Position numbers and translations under genes: made by a program. A stretch of 64,000 nt of DNA from a virus. The stretch covers positions 1 to 64,000 of the IMG/VR virus record IMGVR_UViG_3300034105_003474; one strand, written 5' to 3'. Positions 17,901-24,281 of the stretch are shown here, piece after piece. The notes under the pieces are model-generated. The model was not told the DNA's origin, made no database searches, and saw only the letters and a program-made list of their open reading frames with translations. Each line of letters begins with the position of its first letter. Within the stretch, counting starts at the first letter, position 1.

Positions 17901-18994
17901 ATGGTCCGCTTAGTTCTGGCGACCTGAACACAGTTATGGCAGCCGTATTTGACGAGGATATATCGGTTGCGGACACTATGACGGTTCTTGGGGACTTGCT
18001 TGAGACAAACCTGAGCATGTCAGAAACAGAAGCAATCTTTGACAGCGTGTTTGACAGTGACCTCTCGGATGCAGAAACCATTGACCTCATCGTTGATGTG
18101 TTGGAGGACGAACTCACCTCAGAGTTGTTGAACACTGTTCTTGGTGCGGTCTTTGACGAAGAAGTAAGCGACGAGGTTTTGATTGAAACCTTCACCGCTG
18201 TCTTGGGCAATGAACTAGACGCCGAGTCTGTTGGTGTCATCGTGGATGTTCTTGAGTCAGATTCAATTACAAATGATCAGGTTTCACAAGTGGTTGATTT
18301 GATCGTCAACCAAGATGGGGGTGTCTCTGGTGAACAAGCGACGGAATTGGCAACGAGCCCCAAGGTGCTTGAAAGCATTGACGGTGAGCAAGCAACGGAA
18401 GTGTTTGCCGCAATCGTTGTTGCCGAGGTCTCGGAAGAAGCGGGTGCTCAAATTGCCGAGGCACTTGCGGACGCGGGAACAGATGTAAAAGAATCTTTTG
18501 AAGAAGAGATCAATGTGTTCGCGGGCGTGTTTGACACCTATGTCGCTTTGGGTTCAAATATTGATGTTGGCGATCGCAGAACGGTTATTGCTGTTGGGGC
18601 TGCTGTAGCCATAGTTGGCGCAGTTGCGGCTGTTGGAGGCTCTGGTGGCGGTTCTGGTGGTAGTTCTGGTGGCGGTGGTTCACCTAGTTCAGGGAACAAT
18701 GTCACTCGTAAGCCTGAAGAAGAAGAGATGAATGGCGAAATCGCGGGCGATGGCGTGGAGTGGATCAAACAACTTTCTGTTTTCAGGTATAATAATGGTG
18801 TTAAAATTTTAGATTGGGGTCTTTTTATGAAAAAGTTTATTTTAGGATTCATCAACCTTGGTTTCACGATTTCGGGATCCTTGGTTGTTTATCTCACATT
18901 GTCAGGCGACATCCAAACCATTGCTGGCGTGTCTTCGGTTTTGGCTTTGGCTGGAGCCCTTTACTTGCACATGAAAGAACCTGACAACAATTAA
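14939..18994 (+). CDS. Secreted, membrane-anchored multidomain surface protein (beta-helix, Thr-linkers, 34-residue repeats)
   Basis: 1351 aa from TTG 14939. Signal peptide at 1-35 (RRVSALIVSVVLLALFV, cleavage near AQA-A), then a 'DAGFEDGTFTGWS' beta-domain, a Thr linker (~305-352), a right-handed parallel beta-helix (~355-670; ITGTGMTTTIIDGN, NSQFTGNTQFG), an FN3-like domain (~676-790), a second Thr/Pro linker, and six or so acidic 34-residue repeats (~880-1090; 'VLEAVFTEDVSAD', 'VMAAVFDEDISVAD'). It ends with two to three hydrophobic helices (VIAVGAAVAIVGAVAAV; GFINLGFTISGSLVVYL). This is the architecture of actinobacterial cell-surface proteins, so host capture is likely. It could be displayed on infected cells, for example to exclude other phages. 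Confidence 0.75.
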   Translation: MLQRSNLSFRRVSALIVSVVLLALFVPLPDTAQAASFPDAGFEDGTFTGWSKGSQTGTLGSTITGNGSGVTIFTGSRTFTHGSRGAVGSPSSPYYASAVASGSWTFSPNNGTNAVLLQPKSEQTFDQAASALSLSAGSVTEIKNMLTSQAQASGNGQGTPTDAAWITREVELTAGTTYTMAWNYVGTDYVPFNDGSITSLVPVTVTGTPVVTVNNYVKQYALLGFTNPGTGDYSTNSYGSTGWQTSTYQVSISGTYKLGFASFNLDDSGLPPALMVDSEAGSTNRCISNNCASFGGVASNSETAPTVPPTTTTTTTTTVAQTTTTSTTSTTVPQTTTTSTTTTTSTTTTTTIPASTSLEVTSLLDDGSSGTLRWAINQANANAGGIYDAIDITTEGTITLTSDLPNITAGVTITGTGMTTTIIDGNNLWRAIYNNGSRTIVIEDMTFKQGKNVSWNGGLIYNASGTMTFNRIKISNHSSWAFYQGGGGVTTFNDSQFTNNGYAITSDHGGTPTALSLTDTDYSNRIYVNGSTFTSNTYGIRTERFVKINNSQFTGNTQFGAYLGGLNRQQVLNSTFTSNGVGVYFSSWIPTSWAVGAGNQTVSGNTFNGNTTAIQFANNWNNGSSVYNGVSANSFSTASGNTFGTTAQNTNNFSGSGYVESNNTITAAYLNPVTNLTAVANADGSVDLDWDASAASNCVIYGYSVSFYDLTVIGGAQSGGWGVWTNQGTNYSLSTEMFSGSNPVTTGYGPVRFGIKAMTAGCAGVGTGSCTYGPEVTVDATVLDPTTTSSTTTTTTSTTVVPVVVTPPDGTTVPLPQYPEPETESTTVSLPVETGTGIELPTETIPEYSEPIETDPIELGPVETEPETVVIIIPPDDYTVTDIEDNEPITTVILDNILENTFTTDIEADEVGAVLDTLLGAELTNTQFDNVLEAVFTEDVSADVFTEALTTMLDADITSAQLTAVLDSAFSEDTSAENMVSALVSIFDGPLSSGDLNTVMAAVFDEDISVADTMTVLGDLLETNLSMSETEAIFDSVFDSDLSDAETIDLIVDVLEDELTSELLNTVLGAVFDEEVSDEVLIETFTAVLGNELDAESVGVIVDVLESDSITNDQVSQVVDLIVNQDGGVSGEQATELATSPKVLESIDGEQATEVFAAIVVAEVSEEAGAQIAEALADAGTDVKESFEEEINVFAGVFDTYVALGSNIDVGDRRTVIAVGAAVAIVGAVAAVGGSGGGSGGSSGGGGSPSSGNNVTRKPEEEEMNGEIAGDGVEWIKQLSVFRYNNGVKILDWGLFMKKFILGFINLGFTISGSLVVYLTLSGDIQTIAGVSSVLALAGALYLHMKEPDNN
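18795..18826 (+). promoter_or_regulatory. Possible internal promoter and ribosome site before an in-frame ATG
   Basis: Inside the 1351-codon gene, 'ATGGTGTTAAAATTTTAG' (18795-18812) copies the motif before the lysin gene at 19008, with TATAAT at 18788-18793 just upstream. TTGGGG follows, then ATG 18827 in frame. A separate 55-residue hydrophobic protein (MKKFILGFINLGFTISG...) could be made from it, with the size and topology of a small holin. Alternatively the match is chance and the segment is only the anchor of the large protein. Confidence 0.35.
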
Positions 18995-19007
18995 TGTAAT
19001 ATATATT

Positions 19008-19026
19008 ATGGTGTACAATATTTAAG
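19008..19026 (+). promoter_or_regulatory. Candidate late promoter for the lysis module
   Basis: 'ATGGTGTACAATATTTAAG' lies 31 bp before the endolysin ATG. It shares the ATGGTG-(T/G)-(T/A)-(A/C)-AAT core with sites at 18795, 21611 and, more loosely, 14908. No good -35 box is seen, as in many phage late promoters that use a dedicated factor. Confidence 0.4.
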
Positions 19027-19056
19027 TTCTTCACCATAAGATATAAAGGATTTCCA

Positions 19057-19818
19057 ATGTCAAAAGTCGCATGGGATTACATTGTTCCTGTCAAACTGCC
19101 AAAAGATCTAAAAAACGTCACTCCGGGCGAACTGCCTGAAAACCTCCTACGCAACGTAGAAGGCGGAGGGAAACTCCATCACCTCGCCTCCTACGCATGG
19201 GAAGCAATGTGCGTAAAAGCAAAGTCAGAAGGCGTGCAACTAAAACCGACCAGTTCAGGCGACCTATATCGCAGTTACGAAAGCCAGAAAAAAGGCTTCC
19301 TCACTCGCTACCAACTAGAGCCAGTAATCGGAACCAGCACCAAAACTTTTGAAGGAAAAACTTGGTACCTCAAAAAAGGTATGGCGATGCTTGCGACACC
19401 GGGTAAATCGCAACATAACCTCGGCTTGGCTGTTGATGTCGCTAGTGCTTCAGAGGCAAAGCGTCTTAATTGGTTGATTGCCAACGTTAAAGAATTCGGT
19501 TTCTCATGGGAAGTAGTTCCAAGTGAGCCATGGCATCTTCGTTATGTATGCGGAGACGATGTCCCTGCCGCTGTTCTTGCATTCCAAGGTGGGGCAATTC
19601 CAACGCTTTCGGCACCTGCACCTGCACCAACAAGTGGATCCGCTGATCACAAAGAACTACAACAAGCGTTGAAGGCTAAAGGTTTCTACAAAGGCACTAT
19701 TGACGGATTGATGTCAGACGCACTTAAAGAATCAATCAAAGCATTCAAGGTAGCCAACAAACTTAAGGCTGATGACATCGTCGGACCGAAAGTAAAAGAG
19801 TTGCTTGGTCTCAAATGA
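19057..19818 (+). CDS. Endolysin: M15 D-Ala-D-Ala-type peptidase with C-terminal peptidoglycan-binding domain
   Basis: 253 aa. The M15/VanY-like core has zinc ligands H120 (SQHNLG), D127 (AVDVAS) and H160, with catalytic E157 (SEPWHLRYV). A Pro/Ala linker (183-195) leads to a PG_binding_1-type domain (~197-253; LQQALKAKGFYKGTIDGLMS). It would cut the stem peptide of host peptidoglycan to release virions. No signal peptide, so it needs a holin; holin-like genes follow immediately. AAAGGA lies upstream of the ATG. Confidence 0.9.
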   Translation: MSKVAWDYIVPVKLPKDLKNVTPGELPENLLRNVEGGGKLHHLASYAWEAMCVKAKSEGVQLKPTSSGDLYRSYESQKKGFLTRYQLEPVIGTSTKTFEGKTWYLKKGMAMLATPGKSQHNLGLAVDVASASEAKRLNWLIANVKEFGFSWEVVPSEPWHLRYVCGDDVPAAVLAFQGGAIPTLSAPAPAPTSGSADHKELQQALKAKGFYKGTIDGLMSDALKESIKAFKVANKLKADDIVGPKVKELLGLK

Positions 19819-19958
19819 GCCGTTACGCCTCCTCTGATCAAGCACCAAAAGTTGTTGAGTCACGCAATGAGGAGTTTTTGTCTTCAATTTTGATCTCTGA
19901 GGATAAACCCAAAAATACAAAAACAAAGTCAACTAAAAAGAAAACCACGAAAGCATAA
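19815..19958 (+). CDS. Small lysine-rich protein
   Basis: 47 aa starting in the ATGA overlap with the endolysin stop. It ends in a Lys/Thr-rich tail (NTKTKSTKKKTTKA). No domain recognised. Tight coupling suggests a lysis-module accessory; function unknown. Confidence 0.6.
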   Translation: MSRYASSDQAPKVVESRNEEFLSSILISEDKPKNTKTKSTKKKTTKA

Positions 19959-19973
19959 AGGGGTAGTTTTTGT

Positions 19974-20204
19974 ATGGAAATTGTGTGGGCTTCTGCTGTC
20001 ACTGGTGCGTTTGGTGTTTTGATGTTGCTAATTGAAAAAGGGCGACGAGAAAATGTTCGCGATCACGGTTTCGTTAAAGACCGTTTAGATTCAATTAAGG
20101 AAGATATCGCAGACATTGATAGCGATTTGAATGTTATTGAGTTGAAAATAGATGGACACCTTTCAGACCATGCTTCTACCTCTTTGAAAAAAGGAAAAAA
20201 ATGA
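19974..20204 (+). CDS. Holin-like or lysis accessory membrane protein (DUF2746-like)
   Basis: 76 aa. One N-terminal transmembrane helix (EIVWASAVTGAFGVLMLLIE) is followed by a basic stretch and a coiled coil ending 'LKIDGHLSDH'. One TM plus coiled coil ending in 'HL..H' is seen in DUF2746-type proteins next to lysins in actinophages. SD-like AGGGG upstream. Function inferred from position. Confidence 0.6.
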   Translation: MEIVWASAVTGAFGVLMLLIEKGRRENVRDHGFVKDRLDSIKEDIADIDSDLNVIELKIDGHLSDHASTSLKKGKK

Positions 20205-20428
20205 GCAAGAAACCAGCAAAAAAACCATCTTCTAGTGCTGTCCCACCAACCCCAAAGGTTGATAGTGGTATCAATGTGATGTATATCGGATATAAGGGCG
20301 TAACGCATACTTGCCCTTCGTGTGGAAGTTCTCGCGGCAAAGGAATGGTTCGTGAATACAAATCTGTACTTTACTGTGGTGTTGGTTGTGTACTTTCGCA
20401 TAAGCGGACGAATGAAGTTTCACAATGA
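20201..20428 (+). CDS. Small zinc-finger-like protein
   Basis: 75 aa. A Pro/Lys-rich N-terminus leads into 'HTCPSCGSSRGKGMVREYKSVLYCGVGCVLSHKR', a four-cysteine ribbon. It overlaps both neighbours by 4 bp (ATGA). Its presence among lysis genes is unexplained; no family recognised. Confidence 0.6.
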   Translation: MSKKPAKKPSSSAVPPTPKVDSGINVMYIGYKGVTHTCPSCGSSRGKGMVREYKSVLYCGVGCVLSHKRTNEVSQ

Positions 20429-20697
20429 AAAAGGATTTAGTAGTTAATGTCTTACTTAGAATTCTTGCTACTTTCGCCGCATCTGGTCTTGGCGTTATCG
20501 GTGCAGGAACTATCGCTGGCGTTCCAGTACTCAAGGCTGTCTTCATGGCTGGAATTGCAGGGGTTGCAGTCGTAATTGAAGGTCTCTCTAGGGCGTTCCT
20601 TGAAGATGGAAAACTTTCAAGTTCAGAAATCAACGATGTTTTCAACAAGGTTGACAAGAAGGCTCCAGTGAAAGCAAAGGCGAATGAAGCGGTTTAG
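20425..20697 (+). CDS. Putative holin (r1t-like)
   Basis: 90 aa. Two transmembrane helices at about 8-30 and 34-55 (LLRILATFAASGLGVIGAG, AVFMAGIAGVAVVIEGLS) are followed by 'AFLEDGKLSSSEINDVFNKV'. A two-TM hairpin and a 'DGKL...EIN..F' tail match r1t-type holins of Gram-positive phages. It would form membrane lesions that let the endolysin reach the wall. Confidence 0.68.
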   Translation: MKKDLVVNVLLRILATFAASGLGVIGAGTIAGVPVLKAVFMAGIAGVAVVIEGLSRAFLEDGKLSSSEINDVFNKVDKKAPVKAKANEAV

Positions 20698-20905
20698 TCT
20701 TGTTCTCATATCCATACTTACTCTTGCTTCTTGTGGTTATGACGGAAAGTATCGTTATGCATGTCAAGACCCTGCAAATTGGGGTAAAACAGAATGTGAA
20801 CCACCAGCATGCAAGGTAGATGGCGCATGCACAGAAACACTGCTTGGATGGGATCCAACAGAAACAAGCGTAGAAACAATACCGACAGAGGAGGTAGCAC
20901 CATGA
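20684..20905 (+). CDS. Small lipoprotein
   Basis: 73 aa. Signal peptide with lipobox L-A-S-C at about residues 14-17 (VLISILTLASCGYDGKYRY), so probably lipid-modified at the Cys and anchored on the outer face of the membrane. 'CGYDGKYRYACQDPANW.K.ECEPPAC' is a pattern I also know from lysis-region proteins of marine phages. It may have a spanin-like or exclusion role. It overlaps the holin gene by 14 bp. Confidence 0.68.
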   Translation: MKRFSLVLISILTLASCGYDGKYRYACQDPANWGKTECEPPACKVDGACTETLLGWDPTETSVETIPTEEVAP

Positions 20906-21189
20906 AAAAGCGTATGACACCAGCAGAACTAGATGCCCGTCTCAAGTTTGTTATCGGTTGCATGCTCGGTTTCGTTCTCATGATCACAACGATCGGTGTT
21001 CTATGGGCTCTCGTATTCGTAACACAGCCAATTGGTGCTCAAGCAGAGAACGACAAAATGTTCTTTGGTGTACTCTCGTCGGTAGCAACATTCATCACAG
21101 GCACTCTTGCAGGGTTGATGATTTCAACAGGACGAAACGCTGAAGACAAAGATGGGAACGGCATCCCCGACCATTTAGAAGGTAAGTAA
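20902..21189 (+). CDS. Two-TM membrane protein of the lysis region
   Basis: 95 aa from ATG 20902 with GAGGAGG upstream. Two hydrophobic helices (FVIGCMLGFVLMITTIGVLW and FFGVLSSVATFITGTLAGLM) are followed by 'KDKDGNGIPDHLEGK'. A second holin or antiholin is possible. It overlaps its neighbours by 4 bp (upstream) and 1 bp (downstream). Confidence 0.65.
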   Translation: MKKRMTPAELDARLKFVIGCMLGFVLMITTIGVLWALVFVTQPIGAQAENDKMFFGVLSSVATFITGTLAGLMISTGRNAEDKDGNGIPDHLEGK

Positions 21190-21365
21190 TGAAAGTTTGG
21201 ATTGACCATATGAATCACGACCACTCATCTGTATCTAATTTGATTAGCGAAATGAACGTAATGTGGGCATTGATGGCATTAATGGCTGCTCATCATTTTT
21301 GGATGTGGAAAAAATCAAAAGGTTGTCACTGTCATAAAAACTGTAAATCAAAAAACGCAAGTTAA
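21189..21365 (+). CDS. Small His/Met-rich membrane protein
   Basis: 58 aa. It begins MKVWIDHMNHD, has one short hydrophobic helix (MWALMALMAAHHFWMW) and ends in a Cys/His/Lys tail (GCHCHKNCKSK). Its first 20 bases match the start of the ferredoxin gene that follows except for one base, so the 5' end was probably copied from it. The His/Cys content hints at metal binding. TAATG overlaps at both ends. Confidence 0.6.
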   Translation: MKVWIDHMNHDHSSVSNLISEMNVMWALMALMAAHHFWMWKKSKGCHCHKNCKSKNAS

Positions 21366-21610
21366 TGAGAGTTTGGATTGACCAAGACCTATGTACTGGG
21401 GATGGACTATGCGCAGAGATAGCACCAGATGTGTTTACGATGATGCCCGATGGTTTAGCATATGTAAAAGAAGGCGACAAGATATTTGCCTCTTCTGTGG
21501 GAAACCCCGAAGGAGCGGCTGGTTTAGCATCTTTTTCAGACGACAGGCTTGATGATGTTATTGAGTCTGCCGAGGAATGCCCGGGAGAATGCATTTTTAT
21601 TGAGCCGTAA
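21365..21610 (+). CDS. Small ferredoxin ([3Fe-4S]/[4Fe-4S] type)
   Basis: 81 aa. 'DQDLCTGDGLCAEIAPDVF' (Cys at about 10 and 16) and 'AEECPGECIFIE' near the C-terminus match single-cluster ferredoxins that serve P450s and other oxygenases in actinobacteria. The C-x5-C spacing fits a [3Fe-4S] cluster better than [4Fe-4S]. It would pass single electrons to a redox enzyme; no P450 is seen in the window. Carriage by a phage suggests an auxiliary metabolic role. Confidence 0.82.
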   Translation: MRVWIDQDLCTGDGLCAEIAPDVFTMMPDGLAYVKEGDKIFASSVGNPEGAAGLASFSDDRLDDVIESAEECPGECIFIEP

Positions 21611-21680
21611 ATGGTGGTAAAATAGTTAGGAAAGGTTCCTTCAGCATTTTTTGCGTGGGAGTGCTGAGTCTATTTTTTGT
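21611..21680 (+). promoter_or_regulatory. Late-promoter-like motif and hairpin before the gene at 21707
   Basis: 'ATGGTGGTAAAATAGTTAG' (21611-21629) resembles the sites at 18795 and 19008. It is followed by an inverted repeat TCAGCA (21641-21646) / TGCTGA (21662-21667) and then TATTTTTTG. The hairpin plus T-run may end transcription from the lysis operon, or form a 5'-UTR structure if the promoter is real. Confidence 0.4.
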
Positions 21681-21706
21681 AGTTTGTATAAGGTAGTCTT
21701 AACGCC

Positions 21707-22045
21707 ATGGTAGATACAGACCAAGAAATCAAATGGCACAACGACGGTCATGTCGTTTTGATGCAGTTAAACAAAGCGAATCTTGAAATTGTTGGTGTCA
21801 CCTGCCCAAACAAAGATAAAGAAGATTCATCTTGTTCACATGATGACGCTCCATGCGTAGTTGAATTTTTTTTACAAATGTTTGGTCTTGAATGCAATGT
21901 TGGTGTTGTTGAACCATCAGGGCAAATGCAGATCGCTTGGGCTTTGGTAGGCGACAAACATAAAGACCTTGGTGTTTGTCAAGTGTGGGTGATACCTACA
22001 CAAGATGAGGCTTTCTCTGCTTGGATTTCAACACAAACCGTTTAA
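21707..22045 (+). CDS. Hypothetical phage protein
   Basis: 112 aa. Contains 'VTCPNKDKEDSSCSHDDAPCVVEFFLQMFGLECNVG' with several Cys, and beta-strands 'MQIAWALVGDKHKDLGVCQVWVIPTQDEAF'. No family recognised. It lies tail-to-tail with the minus-strand gene ending at 22052. A TAAGGTAG stretch precedes the ATG. Confidence 0.6.
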   Translation: MVDTDQEIKWHNDGHVVLMQLNKANLEIVGVTCPNKDKEDSSCSHDDAPCVVEFFLQMFGLECNVGVVEPSGQMQIAWALVGDKHKDLGVCQVWVIPTQDEAFSAWISTQTV

Positions 22046-22051
22046 CGGTTC

Positions 22052-22150
22052 TTAGTCGTCGTCCTCTACGCCCTTGTCGCCACATTCAGGGTTGCGAGGG
22101 ACTGGTGTTTTGCAAGGACACAAGTAACCTCGTACACCAATAACCGTCAT
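22052..22150 (-). CDS. Very small Cys-containing protein
   Basis: 32 aa: a short beta start (MTVIGVRGYLCPCKTPVPRN) with CPC and a later Cys, then an acidic tail (GVEDDD). It starts in an ATGA overlap with the gene at 22147, which supports real translation. Similar short 'RGYLCPCK' peptides occur in phages; role unknown. Confidence 0.5.
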   Translation of the reverse strand: MTVIGVRGYLCPCKTPVPRNPECGDKGVEDDD

Positions 22151-22611
22151 TTTTGATTCGCCTTGCATTTTTCGTATCCGAGGGTTTTGCCAAGTGTCGG
22201 ATTTAATGTTTTGAAGTGTCCGTCTTTTTTCATGAGCACACCAGATGCACCACTAATCTCACATGTTTTGATTGACATGCGCTCATACTTGTCAACGATC
22301 GCACCGAACTGTTCTTTATGCTTTGAATGTGATGGCTCGCAGTAGTAGCGGAGAGTCCCAAATTTTTCTTTGATTTGATAAATCTTGTAGTTTTTGTCAA
22401 TGTTTAGTAGTTCGCTGTGGCATTCCGCGATGATGTTGATCCAGCCGTCGTCACACCTGAGCAACTTCTCCCAACCTTTACCGAAGTATGGGTAGATGTT
22501 TTGTTTTATTGGTTCCACACCAAAATCGGTGGCATTGCCGTTCTCAGCCTCCCATGCGAGAGGCGCTTGGTCAACGAAGGCTCGGAAGAATCTTTCAATA
22601 ATCTTAAACAT
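22147..22611 (-). CDS. Phage protein with 'IKEKFGTLRYY' motif
   Basis: 154 aa. The conserved core 'GWEKLLRCDDGWINIIAECH...YQIKEKFGTLRYYCEP' is widespread in tailed phages of soil and water bacteria and followed here by 'CEISGASGVLMKK'. No enzymatic motif; function unknown. It lies 3 bp downstream of the dioxygenase gene and is probably on the same transcript. Confidence 0.65.
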   Translation of the reverse strand: MFKIIERFFRAFVDQAPLAWEAENGNATDFGVEPIKQNIYPYFGKGWEKLLRCDDGWINIIAECHSELLNIDKNYKIYQIKEKFGTLRYYCEPSHSKHKEQFGAIVDKYERMSIKTCEISGASGVLMKKDGHFKTLNPTLGKTLGYEKCKANQK

Positions 22612-22614
22612 GTT

Positions 22615-23388
22615 TTACATTTCTGTCGTAATGATCATGTGGTCTTTAAAGATCACTTGTGTTTCAGGTGGCATTCTGTCAACAACTAAACATCGCAGAA
22701 CCCATCTGTCTGTGCCATCGTATCTAGGGGAGAATGGTTTTCTGCCGTGGATCGTTTTCCTGTTATCAAGAACAAACAGGTCGCCTGCTTGTAGAACTAT
22801 TTCCCGAGTTTTTTCGGTGATAGCGATTTTCAATTTATCTAAAGCCTCTTGTGCTTGGAATGTTTTCCCGCGCATAAAGAACTCGTCAAAACAAATAGAT
22901 AAACCATGCTCATCTTCTTTGAGTATTGGCATCACAATGGATTTGTTTGGTTCCCCATGAGTCCTGAAACTGTCATCTATTGCTGTGATATATAATGGTT
23001 GTTTAAGTAATGTGACCGTTTCTTCGTCTAACGATTCAACGATCTCGTCAACTATGGCAAATGTTGTTGGGGCTTGGTGATCCCCTCTCAAACACAGAAG
23101 TAGAACATGGGATGGTTTGTATGGGTGGAAAGCGGTTTCTGTGTGTAACTCTAAATTTACTTTTGACGACGACGATATTTGTTGGAATTCTGTTGTGGGG
23201 TTCGGAAGGACGCTGTGGATAAGTCGTCCGTCTTGTTCCTGTTTGTACCCTGTGGGGATGCCGTACTTGTAGGCATGTTTTTTTAACTGCGCACAGGCTT
23301 GAGCCGCGATGCTTGTGTCATAGATGTTTTCCGTCGGTGTCGGCGGTATCAGACCTATGTCAATCTTCTTGGTTAGTGTCCAACTCAT
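22615..23388 (-). CDS. Clavaminate-synthase/AsnO-like 2OG-Fe(II) dioxygenase
   Basis: 257 aa, TauD/CAS superfamily. Iron ligands H82-x-E84 (LELHTETAFHP) and H214 (KTIHGRKPFS), with 2OG-binding R228 (DGTDRWVLRCLV). The HxE rather than HxD triad, and the 'HTETAFHP..P..V.LLCLRGD' context, are marks of the group with clavaminate synthase and free-amino-acid hydroxylases such as AsnO and VioC. It could hydroxylate an amino acid or small peptide. It is unrelated in subfamily to the P4H-like cluster. The 5' end overlaps the regulator gene by 29 bp. Confidence 0.82.
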   Translation of the reverse strand: MSWTLTKKIDIGLIPPTPTENIYDTSIAAQACAQLKKHAYKYGIPTGYKQEQDGRLIHSVLPNPTTEFQQISSSSKVNLELHTETAFHPYKPSHVLLLCLRGDHQAPTTFAIVDEIVESLDEETVTLLKQPLYITAIDDSFRTHGEPNKSIVMPILKEDEHGLSICFDEFFMRGKTFQAQEALDKLKIAITEKTREIVLQAGDLFVLDNRKTIHGRKPFSPRYDGTDRWVLRCLVVDRMPPETQVIFKDHMIITTEM

Positions 23389-23830
23389 GGTGCGATATCA
23401 CGCTACTAGATTCAAGCACTGCTGAAATGGTGCGTATCAGTCTCCGAAGATCAGGGTGATATCTCGTGTTATTTAAATTTATACGATATTCATAGCGACC
23501 TTTGGATTTTGTTCTTGCTACGAGTTTGCTTTTGGTCAATAGGGATAAGGCTTTAATAACCGCCGTGCTCGTTACCCCCAATGTGGTTGACAACTCGCGC
23601 ACTGTCAAGCCCGGTGTCTCTATCAGGTAGATAAGTATCCGTCCTGCTGGGGTTAAAAGGTTTACATTGCTTTTTGGGGTGTAGGCGATGATGTTCTGTT
23701 CGTCTAGTTCTTCAAGGATTGATTCAACGAGTTGTTTTGCTGAATGGTTCTTGGATTGGGCTTCTTTGACAACTCTTTCTAGTGGTCCGCGTATTGCGTG
23801 GTCGCGTCTGTTGTCGTGTGCTGATACCAC
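23360..23830 (-). CDS. Winged-helix transcriptional regulator
   Basis: 156 aa. A MarR/ArsR-like winged helix is visible at ~60-120: 'NLLTPAGRILIYLIETPGLTVRELSTTLGVTSTAVIKALSLLTKSKLVARTKSKGRYEYRI' has a helix-turn-helix and wing. It is co-transcribed with the overlapping dioxygenase gene, which it probably controls. Palindromic GTGATATCAC at 23848-23857, 18 bp before its start, is a candidate autoregulatory operator. Confidence 0.75.
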   Translation of the reverse strand: MVSAHDNRRDHAIRGPLERVVKEAQSKNHSAKQLVESILEELDEQNIIAYTPKSNVNLLTPAGRILIYLIETPGLTVRELSTTLGVTSTAVIKALSLLTKSKLVARTKSKGRYEYRINLNNTRYHPDLRRLIRTISAVLESSSVISHHELDTNQED

Positions 23831-23984
23831 GGGGACAGGTTAGCACGGTGATATCACGACTGTTTTCAAAGAATATTCATTAATCATTTATTACTTTACT
23901 TTTGTATTTGCTAATACCACGTCAAGTGCTTGACACAACTAAAAATAGGTACAAATATGTCATACTAGAAAGACAGGAGAACAC
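23831..23984. promoter_or_regulatory. Divergent control region with two palindromes
   Basis: 154 bp between the leftward regulator and rightward HTH gene. GTGATATCAC (23848-23857) sits near the regulator start; a variant GCGATATCAC lies at the regulator-dioxygenase overlap (23393-23402). Further right, GTCAAG-TG-CTTGAC (23921-23934) overlaps a TTGACA -35 box (23930-23935), with AT-rich DNA (AAATATGTCATACT) where a -10 should be. An AGGAG follows before ATG 23985. The arrangement suggests a repressible early promoter. Confidence 0.5.
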
Positions 23985-24281
23985 ATGGCTAGTCAAGAGA
24001 AGTCCAAAAGCAACCTGCTCGGCACGCTCGCACAGTTATCCAAAACAGTAAGCGCACCATGCCCTATAGGCAAAATACACAAGCAATTAGAACCCGAAAC
24101 ACAAGTAGCGCTCATCAACGCACTTCAATCACCTGCATCAAACTCTGCAATACACAGAGCACTAATAGATGAAGGTTTCTCAATATCAAGAACAACCATC
24201 AACCAAAAGCGTGAATGTTTCCGTCAAGAAGGACACACAGCATGTTTCTGTTTCCCTAACAATCTAGGAGCAAGTAAATGA
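23985..24281 (+). CDS. HTH DNA-binding protein
   Basis: 98 aa. 'CPIGKIHKQLEPETQVALINALQ' followed by 'SNSAIHRALIDEGFSISRTTINQKRECFRQEG' gives a helix-turn-helix. Similar short proteins occur in many actinophages, sometimes near terminase genes; here it precedes a phosphoesterase. AGGAG upstream. ATGA overlap with the next gene. Confidence 0.6.
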   Translation: MASQEKSKSNLLGTLAQLSKTVSAPCPIGKIHKQLEPETQVALINALQSPASNSAIHRALIDEGFSISRTTINQKRECFRQEGHTACFCFPNNLGASK

